This document shows positions 58,493 through 64,000 of a DNA stretch of 64,000 nucleotides, piece after piece (positions within the stretch are counted from its first letter, which is position 1; each line of letters opens with the position of its first letter). The translations under genes and the position numbers were made by a program. The notes under the pieces are model-generated. The model saw only the letters and a program-made list of their open reading frames with translations. It did not search any database and had not been told where the DNA came from. Origin of the DNA: Microcella alkalica (GTDB taxonomy: Bacteria; Actinomycetota; Actinomycetes; Actinomycetales; Microbacteriaceae); the NCBI RefSeq assembly GCF_014595885.1, contig NZ_JABUKC010000001.1, positions 372,001 through 436,000 on the forward strand, written 5' to 3'.

Positions 58493-59555
58493 GGATGAGC
58501 TCCTCCGCGGCCGACGTCGCCTGCTCGGCCGACGGGGGCAGCTCGATGATCGCGGCGCTCGTCGCGATGCCGGCGATCGCGCGATCGACGTCGAGATCGT
58601 TCCCCAGCAGCTCGACCGTCAGCGTGCCGAAGAGCCGTGACTGCAGCTCGCTGACTCCGCCGTACACGACGTTGTAGTCGACGTCGTGCTGTCGGGCGAT
58701 CCGAGAGAGGAACGGGTCGTTCGACTCGCGGTTCTCGACGTGGATCTGCACGATCCTGCCCCGGTGCACGCGCCGGATGCGGTCGAGCGCCTCGGCGTCG
58801 GGCAGGTGGTGCAGCACCGAGGAGACGAATCGGCGCGTCGTCGGATGGCTCGGGCGCGAGAACACGTCGTAGACCGCGCCGTGCTCGACGACGGTGCCCT
58901 GCTGCATGACGGCGACTCGGTCGGCGAGCTCGCGCACGACCTCCATCTCGTGCGTGACGAGCGCGATCGTGACCCCGTACTCGCGGTTCACCCGGCGCAG
59001 CAGCTCGAGCACCTCGCTCGTCGTCTGCGGATCGAGCGCGCTCGTGGCCTCGTCGCTCAAGAGCACATCGGGCCGGTTGGCGAGCGCTCGGGCGATGCCC
59101 ACGCGCTGCTGCTGGCCTCCCGAGAGGCGAGACGGATGCTCGAGCGCCCGCTCGCTGAGCCCGACGAATCGCAGCAGCTCGTCGACGCGATCGACGATTT
59201 CGTCCTTCGACGCACCGGCGACCCGCAGCGGGTACGCGACGTTCTGGAAGACGGTGCGCGACTGCAGCAGATTGAAGCGCTGGAAAATCATGCCGATGCG
59301 CTGCCGCTGACGGTGCAGGGCGCGCCCGCCCAGCGCCGAGACCTCCACGCCGTCGACGACGACGCGACCGGCGGTGGGGCGCTCGAGCGCGTTGATGGTG
59401 CGCAGCAGCGTCGACTTGCCGGCACCGGAGTAGCCGACGATGCCGAAGATCTCGCCCCGGTCGATGCTGAGACTGACGTCGTCGAGGGCGGTGACGCGCT
59501 GGCCGCCCGCGGTGAACGACTTCGAGACGTGCTCGATGGTGATCGCGGTCGTCAT
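58485..59555 (-). CDS. metN: Methionine-type ABC ATPase with NIL domain
   Basis: 356 residues from ATG 59555 (MTTAITIEHVSKSF). Walker A GYSGAGKST at 41-49, signature LSGGQQQRVGIARAL, Walker B VLLSDEATSALD, and a C-terminal NIL ligand-binding domain (from about residue 270) that can inhibit transport when substrate is plentiful. Follows the binding-protein gene by seven bases. Confidence 0.93.
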   Translation of the reverse strand: MTTAITIEHVSKSFTAGGQRVTALDDVSLSIDRGEIFGIVGYSGAGKSTLLRTINALERPTAGRVVVDGVEVSALGGRALHRQRQRIGMIFQRFNLLQSRTVFQNVAYPLRVAGASKDEIVDRVDELLRFVGLSERALEHPSRLSGGQQQRVGIARALANRPDVLLSDEATSALDPQTTSEVLELLRRVNREYGVTIALVTHEMEVVRELADRVAVMQQGTVVEHGAVYDVFSRPSHPTTRRFVSSVLHHLPDAEALDRIRRVHRGRIVQIHVENRESNDPFLSRIARQHDVDYNVVYGGVSELQSRLFGTLTVELLGNDLDVDRAIAGIATSAAIIELPPSAEQATSAAEELIHA

Positions 59556-59562
59556 GGCCGGG

Positions 59563-60573
59563 CTACTGCAGCTCTCGGGCGAGATCCTCGAGCTCGGCGA
59601 GGCGCTCGCGCAGAGCATCCACCGAGACGTCGACGAGCACGCTGTTGCCGAAGGAGTCCGCCTCGAGACCGGCCGCGACGCGCTCGTCCTGGTAGACCTC
59701 CTGCAGGATCTCGAAGGCCGGATCGTCGACGTTCTCTGCACGCGTCGCGACCACGTTGACGTAGGGCAGCGACGAATCGGCGAGCGAGTCGTCGAGGAAG
59801 AGCGCGTCCTCCTTCGTGACGCCCTGCGAGGGGTCGAAGTATGAGGTGCCGACGACGACCGCGGCGACGCTCGGGTCGTCGAACTGCTGCGGGATGGTGA
59901 TCGCCTGCACGGGCACGAACTCGAGGCCGAGCTCGTTGCCGGTCACGTCGTCGACGGTCGGGTACGAGCCGGCGTCGTCGGAGAGCTCGATGAGACCCGC
60001 GTTCTGGAGGATGAACAGCGCGCGGCCGCCGTTCGCGGCATCGTCGGGGATGACCACGCGGTCGCCCTGCTCGAGCTCGTCGAGGTCGTCGATCGAGCTC
60101 GAGAAGACGCCCCACTGCGTGATGACCGTCGAGAACACGGGCGTGAGGTCGGCGTCGTTCGCGACGTTGAACGCGCTGAGGAAGGCGATGTGCTGGAAGG
60201 CGTTGGCGTCGACCTCGCCGGCGACGAGCGACGAGTTGGGCAGCACCCAGTCGTTCTCGAAGTTGACCCACTCGACGTCGAGGCCCTTCTCGGCGGCGAC
60301 GAGCTCGACCGCGTCCTGCAGCTCACTCTCGCCGCTGCCGGCGATCGTGATGCTGAGCCGCTCGCCGCTCGCCGCATCGTCGGCCGCGGTCTCGGCGGTG
60401 GCGGCGCCCCCGGTGAGCAGCGAGGCTCCGAGCACGGCGGCGCCGACGAGCGCGCCGGCGCCGACGACGGCGCCTGCGCCGAGGAGGAGACGCTTGCGGC
60501 GGCGCCGGCGCTGCTCCTCGAGCGCTGCGCGGAGGTCGCTGGTCGGCTCGGCGGGGGGAGTGGGGGTGGTCAT
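59563..60573 (-). CDS. metQ: MetQ/NlpA-type substrate-binding protein, membrane-anchored
   Basis: 336 residues from ATG 60573. N-terminal cytoplasmic RRRRRKRLLLGAG, a membrane anchor (about 34-55), then the MetQ fold (EKGLDVEWVNFENDWVLPN, ANAFQHIAFLSAFN, TQWGVFSSSIDDLDEL). No lipobox Cys is present, so unlike classical MetQ it is held by an uncleaved helix. Substrate presumably methionine or an organosulfur compound. Divergent from the sulfur monooxygenase operon. Confidence 0.9.
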   Translation of the reverse strand: MTTPTPPAEPTSDLRAALEEQRRRRRKRLLLGAGAVVGAGALVGAAVLGASLLTGGAATAETAADDAASGERLSITIAGSGESELQDAVELVAAEKGLDVEWVNFENDWVLPNSSLVAGEVDANAFQHIAFLSAFNVANDADLTPVFSTVITQWGVFSSSIDDLDELEQGDRVVIPDDAANGGRALFILQNAGLIELSDDAGSYPTVDDVTGNELGLEFVPVQAITIPQQFDDPSVAAVVVGTSYFDPSQGVTKEDALFLDDSLADSSLPYVNVVATRAENVDDPAFEILQEVYQDERVAAGLEADSFGNSVLVDVSVDALRERLAELEDLARELQ

Positions 60574-60727
60574 GGTGGCTCCTGCGGTCGGTGGTGGGCT
60601 CGGCGCTCCCGAGCTCGGCGTGGCCCATCGTGGGCGGCCGACGCGACCGAGCGCGAGAACATGGCGCCGTGTGACGCGAGGTTTCGTAACATTTGTCGGG
60701 CCGCCGGCGCTCGTGTGATCTGGGGGC

Positions 60728-62146
60728 ATGAGCGAGCGCATCGGCCTGAACCTGTTCGAGATGAACACCGTCGGCCACATCTCCCACGGCCTCTGGGTGC
60801 ACCCCGAGAACACCCGGCACCGCTACGCCGACCTCGAGTTCTGGGTCGAGCAGGCGAGGCTGCTGGAGGAGGGGCTCTTCGACGCGGTCTTCCTCGCCGA
60901 CGTCATCGGTGCGTACGACGGCTACCGCGGCGGGCCCGAGACCGCCATCCGCGAGGCGGTGCAGATCCCGAGCAACGACCCGCTGCTCGTGATCCCGGCG
61001 ATGGCGTCGGTCACTCGTCACCTCGCCTTCGCCGCGACCTTCTCCACGACCTACGAGCCGCCGTTCGCGTTCGCGCGCCGGGCATCCACCCTCGATCATC
61101 TGACGAAGGGCCGCTTCGGCTGGAACGTCGTCACCTCGTACCTGCCGAACGCGGCCCGCAACTTCGGCCTCGACGACGAGATCGCCCACGACGATCGCTA
61201 CGGCATCGCGGAGGAGTACCTGCAGGTGCTCTACAAGCTGTGGGAGGGCTCGTGGGACGACGACGCCGTCGTCATCGACCGCGGGCGCCGCATCTACACC
61301 GACCCGACCAAGGTGCGGGCGATCGATCACGTCGGCGAGCACTTCCGCGTCGCCGGCCCGCACCTGGCCGAGCCGTCGGCGCAGCGCACGCCGGTGATCT
61401 TCCAGGCCGGGTCGAGCGACCGCGGCCGCGAGTTCGCCGCGCAGCACGCCGAGGGCGTGTTCGTGGGCGGACGCTCGCTCGAGGTGTACCGCGAGAACGT
61501 CGCCGACATCCGGCGCCGGGCGGTCGCGCACGGCCGGCGAGCCGATGACGTCAAGACCTACGCGAGCGCCGTCGTCATCGTCGGCCGCGACACCGCTGAC
61601 GCTCAGGCGAAGGCCGAGGAGTTCCGGCGGCTGTCGAGCGCCGAGGGCTACCTCGCGCACGCGGGCGGCGGGGGCATCGACCTCGCCGCGCACCCGCGCG
61701 AGGCGGTCATCGACGACATCCTCGCCGCCGAGTCGCGCGCGGGTCGCGACGCCGGGCAGTCCGGGCGCCGCTTCCATGCCCCGGGCACGACGGTGGGCGA
61801 GGCGCTCGACGCCGTGACGGCCTTCGACCGCAATCCCTTCTTCGTCGCGGGCTCTGCCGTGCAGGTCGCCGACGCGCTCGAGCGCTGGGTCGATGAGACC
61901 GGCCTCGACGGCTTCAATCTGCGTCAGTTCCTCACGCCCGGCACCGCGGAGGACTTCATCGAGCACGTGATCCCCGTGCTGCAGCGTCGCGGCCGCTACC
62001 GCACGAGCTACGAGGAGTCGACGTTCCGCGAGCGGCTGTTCGGCTCGGGCGCTCGTCGCGTCAACGACCGCCACCCCGCCGCTCGGTACCGGGGCGGGGC
62101 GAACCTGCAGGGTGTCGAGCGCGAGCGCGTCGAGGTGGCGTCGTGA
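60728..62146 (+). CDS. NtaA/SnaA/DszA-type flavin-dependent monooxygenase
   Basis: 472 residues of the bacterial luciferase superfamily. LDHLTKGRFGWNVVTSYLPNAARNFGL (shortened), PVIFQAGSSDRGREFAAQHAEGVF and GTVPE-like C-terminal region match FMNH2-dependent enzymes that open organosulfur or aminoacetate compounds. ATG 60728. Stop overlaps the DszC-like gene (GTG 62143). Together with MetNIQ it points to sulfur scavenging. Confidence 0.92.
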   Translation: MSERIGLNLFEMNTVGHISHGLWVHPENTRHRYADLEFWVEQARLLEEGLFDAVFLADVIGAYDGYRGGPETAIREAVQIPSNDPLLVIPAMASVTRHLAFAATFSTTYEPPFAFARRASTLDHLTKGRFGWNVVTSYLPNAARNFGLDDEIAHDDRYGIAEEYLQVLYKLWEGSWDDDAVVIDRGRRIYTDPTKVRAIDHVGEHFRVAGPHLAEPSAQRTPVIFQAGSSDRGREFAAQHAEGVFVGGRSLEVYRENVADIRRRAVAHGRRADDVKTYASAVVIVGRDTADAQAKAEEFRRLSSAEGYLAHAGGGGIDLAAHPREAVIDDILAAESRAGRDAGQSGRRFHAPGTTVGEALDAVTAFDRNPFFVAGSAVQVADALERWVDETGLDGFNLRQFLTPGTAEDFIEHVIPVLQRRGRYRTSYEESTFRERLFGSGARRVNDRHPAARYRGGANLQGVERERVEVAS

Positions 62147-63411
62147 CCGATGTGCTGGTGGCGGATGCCCGGCGAGACGACGAGCTGAGCGATGAGCCGA
62201 CGGCCGCCGAGCTCGACGCGCGCATCGAGCGCACGTTCGCGCCGGTGCTCGCCGAGATCGCCGCCGGGGCTGTCGAGCGCGAGCGCCGCCGCATCCTTCC
62301 GCTGGACGAGGTGCGGGCGCTGCGCGACGCCGGCTTCGGCGCGCTGCGGGTGCCCCGCCGCTTCGGCGGCTGGGGTGCGAGCCTGCAGCAGCTCTTCCGG
62401 CTGCTCATCGCGCTCGGTGAGGCCGACGCGAATCTGCCGCAGCTGCTGCGCGGCCACATCGCGTTCGTCGAGACCCAGCTGGCGCTGCCGCCGAGTGCGC
62501 TGCGCACCGAGTGGCTGAGCCGCATCGCCGACGGCGAGGTGCTGTTCGGCAACGCGCAGGCGGAGCGCGGCGAGTCGTCGACGCCGACGACCGAGATCGT
62601 CGAGGTCGAGGGCCGCCTGCTCCTGCGGGGCAGGAAGTTCTACAGCACCGGCACCCTCTACGCGGACTGGATCTGGACCGGCGGGCGGCACGGCGATCAC
62701 CACGTCGCCGTCGCGGTGCCCGCCGACGCGCCCGGCGTGACGCGCGTCGACGACTGGGCGGGCTTCGGCCAGCGGCTCACCGGCAGCGGCACGACCGTCT
62801 TCGACGACGTCGAGGTCGATCCGCGGCAGGTGCTCGCCTGGACCGACAACGACGAGCACCGCTCGCTCGCGTACGTCACCGGGCTGTATCAGCTCATCCT
62901 GCTCGCGGCGCTCGCGGGCACCGCTCGGGCGATCGTGCGCGACGCCGTCGCGTTCGTGCGGCCCCGCACGCGCACCTTCGGGGTGCCCGGCCTCTCGTCG
63001 CCGCGGCACGACCCGCTCGTGCAGCAGGTCGTCGGTCGGCTCGGCGCCCAGGCCTTCGCCGCCGAAGCCGCGGTGCTCGAGGCGGTGCGCCGACTCGAGG
63101 CGGCCGACCTGGGTCGCCGTCACGACGCGAGCGACGAGCCGCGGTACTACGACGCTCTCGCCCGCGTGTTCGAGGCGCAGCAGGTCGTCATCGACCTCGT
63201 GCTCGACGCGGCTGGGCGCCTCTTCGAGGTGGGCGGGGCATCCGCCGTCGATGCCGACCGCGCGCTCGACCGGCACTGGCGCAATGCCCGCACGCTGGCC
63301 TCGCACAATCCGGCGATCCTGCGCGCGCAGCTGCTGGGCGACTACCGACTCAACGGCGTGCTGCCGAAGAGCCCGCTGCACCGCGTGCGCGACGAGGCGG
63401 CCGAGCGGTAG
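62143..63411 (+). CDS. DszC/SfnB-type acyl-CoA dehydrogenase-like monooxygenase
   Basis: 422 residues from GTG 62143 (GTGA overlap). Acyl-CoA dehydrogenase fold: ALRVPRRFGGWGASLQQLF, RGRKFYSTGTLYADWIWTGG and GQRLTGSGTTVFDDVEV; C-terminal RHWRNARTLASHNPAI is typical of flavin-dependent sulfur monooxygenases rather than true dehydrogenases. Likely oxidises an organosulfur substrate with the preceding enzyme. Confidence 0.9.
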   Translation: MTDVLVADARRDDELSDEPTAAELDARIERTFAPVLAEIAAGAVERERRRILPLDEVRALRDAGFGALRVPRRFGGWGASLQQLFRLLIALGEADANLPQLLRGHIAFVETQLALPPSALRTEWLSRIADGEVLFGNAQAERGESSTPTTEIVEVEGRLLLRGRKFYSTGTLYADWIWTGGRHGDHHVAVAVPADAPGVTRVDDWAGFGQRLTGSGTTVFDDVEVDPRQVLAWTDNDEHRSLAYVTGLYQLILLAALAGTARAIVRDAVAFVRPRTRTFGVPGLSSPRHDPLVQQVVGRLGAQAFAAEAAVLEAVRRLEAADLGRRHDASDEPRYYDALARVFEAQQVVIDLVLDAAGRLFEVGGASAVDADRALDRHWRNARTLASHNPAILRAQLLGDYRLNGVLPKSPLHRVRDEAAER

Positions 63412-63432
63412 GCGGCGGATGCGCGGCGAGCG

Positions 63433-63987
63433 TCACGCGCGCTCGTACGTAACCTGCACCATGCCGTTGTCGAAGCGGCGCTCGCGCGTCAGCCGCAGGT
63501 CGAGCCGCACGTCGTCGGGCAGCGCGCGCGTGCTGCCGCCGACGATGGCGGGGCAGACGAGCAGCTGCACGACGTCGACGAGCCCGAGTCGGAATGCGGT
63601 CGCCGCGAGCGTCGGCCCCTCGATCGTGACGTCGCCCGCCGCCTCGGCGAGCGAGCGTTCGATCGACGCCCGCGTGAGCTCGCGCTCGAGGCGCGTGCGG
63701 GTGGTGACGACGCCGTCGAGCGTGCGCGAGAACACGACCTTCTCGGCGCGCTGCCACATCGCCGCGAAGCGCTCCATCTCGGGGGTGTCGGCCCACTCGG
63801 GCTCGGTCTCCCAGCCCGACATCGTCTCGTACATGCGCCGGCCGTAGAGGTAGGTGCTGACGGCCTCCATGTCGTCGTTGATCGCGGCGACGACCTGCTC
63901 GCTCGGGAAGGCCCAGTCGAAGCCTCCGCTCGCGTCGGAGTTGTACCCATCGAGCGAGCAGGCGACCGAGTAGACGAGGCGCGACAT
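63433..63987 (-). CDS. Dihydrofolate reductase-like (RibD C-terminal) protein
   Basis: 184 residues from ATG 63987 (MSRLVYSVACSLDGY), fixed by a TAGCGT -10 box 7 bases upstream (minus strand) and no ribosome binding site. MSGWETEPEW, KVVFSRTLDGV and IEGPTLAATAFRLGLVDVVQL are typical of the RibD_C/DHFR-like reductase family in actinobacteria. Reductase of unknown substrate. Convergent with the DszC-like gene. Confidence 0.88.
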   Translation of the reverse strand: MSRLVYSVACSLDGYNSDASGGFDWAFPSEQVVAAINDDMEAVSTYLYGRRMYETMSGWETEPEWADTPEMERFAAMWQRAEKVVFSRTLDGVVTTRTRLERELTRASIERSLAEAAGDVTIEGPTLAATAFRLGLVDVVQLLVCPAIVGGSTRALPDDVRLDLRLTRERRFDNGMVQVTYERA

Positions 63988-64000
63988 GGCGGCCACGCTA

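Noticed and set aside
60574-60727. SAM riboswitch upstream of metQ
   Set aside because: The 154-base divergent gap shows no recognisable SAM-aptamer core or terminator.

Overview
The window comes from a high-GC (roughly 70 percent) Gram-positive actinobacterium, most likely of the family Microbacteriaceae. The evidence is strong GC at third codon positions, frequent GTG starts, the actinobacterial gene set cspA-like/DUF3027/DUF2530/serC, an IdeR-type DtxR regulator, an XPB helicase with its partner protein, and a large helicase-like protein ending in a nuclease-like domain of a type I associate with Microbacterium. At least eleven genes appear leaderless: a TANNNT -10 box lies 6 to 8 bases before the start codon and there is no ribosome binding site.

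Region by region. 1-10.8 kb is chromosomal backbone: XPB helicase (cut by the window edge) and its partner, a cold-shock protein with DUF3027, DUF2530 and serC, an IdeR-like iron regulator, a secreted NlpC/P60 cell-wall hydrolase, a structured intergenic RNA candidate with an intrinsic terminator, an HNH endonuclease, an ECF sigma factor with an overlapping membrane partner, two small-domain proteins and tRNA-Arg(CCT). 10.9-18 kb is a metal-resistance island placed against the 3' end of that tRNA: merR and merA, a truncated merB, then a tightly overlapping membrane/lipoprotein operon with DUF305 and DUF6153-like proteins, and a second DUF305 membrane protein. Copies of a 19-bp repeat lie at both ends, and no integrase or transposase is visible. 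18-21.3 kb holds an AI-2E family permease and a CmtR-type Cd/Pb sensor with two cation transporters.

21.3-30.2 kb is a second acquired block: a DeoR regulator, a ribose-type sugar ABC importer, DhaK- and DhaL-like kinase subunits and a GarR-like dehydrogenase. Together these suggest import, phosphorylation and oxidation of a small polyol or ketose. The block is bracketed by a 169-bp direct repeat that duplicates the 3' end of the ubiB-like gene on its right. 30.2-34.7 kb holds ubiB, PadR, a small winged-helix protein, Lrp/AsnC and a divergent Leu/Val dehydrogenase. 34.7-44.1 kb is a polyamine/agmatine locus: FadR-type GntR regulator with a soluble Cache protein, a potABCD-like importer, a TetR regulator facing agmatine deiminase across one perfect 16-bp palindrome, and an amidase-signature enzyme overlapping agmatine deiminase.

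44.2-57.8 kb is housekeeping and unknown genes: HIT protein, RraB-like, CDP-alcohol phosphatidyltransferase, acetyltransferases, RlmA-like methyltransferase, the 1262-residue helicase-like protein whose nucleotide-binding motifs are broken, MscL, FmdB-type zinc ribbon, 5-formyl-THF cyclo-ligase, GalU, tRNA-Ala(CGC) and an alpha/beta hydrolase. 57.8-63.4 kb is a divergent sulfur-acquisition locus: a MetNIQ-type importer opposite an NtaA/DszA-type flavin monooxygenase and a DszC/SfnB-type acyl-CoA dehydrogenase-like enzyme. The window closes with a DHFR-like reductase.

The less ordinary items are the degenerate helicase-nuclease protein, the ubiB-duplicating insertion, the metal island with its lipoprotein operon, the intergenic RNA with an overlapping short ORF, the GntR-Cache pair, and the agmatine deiminase-amidase pair.
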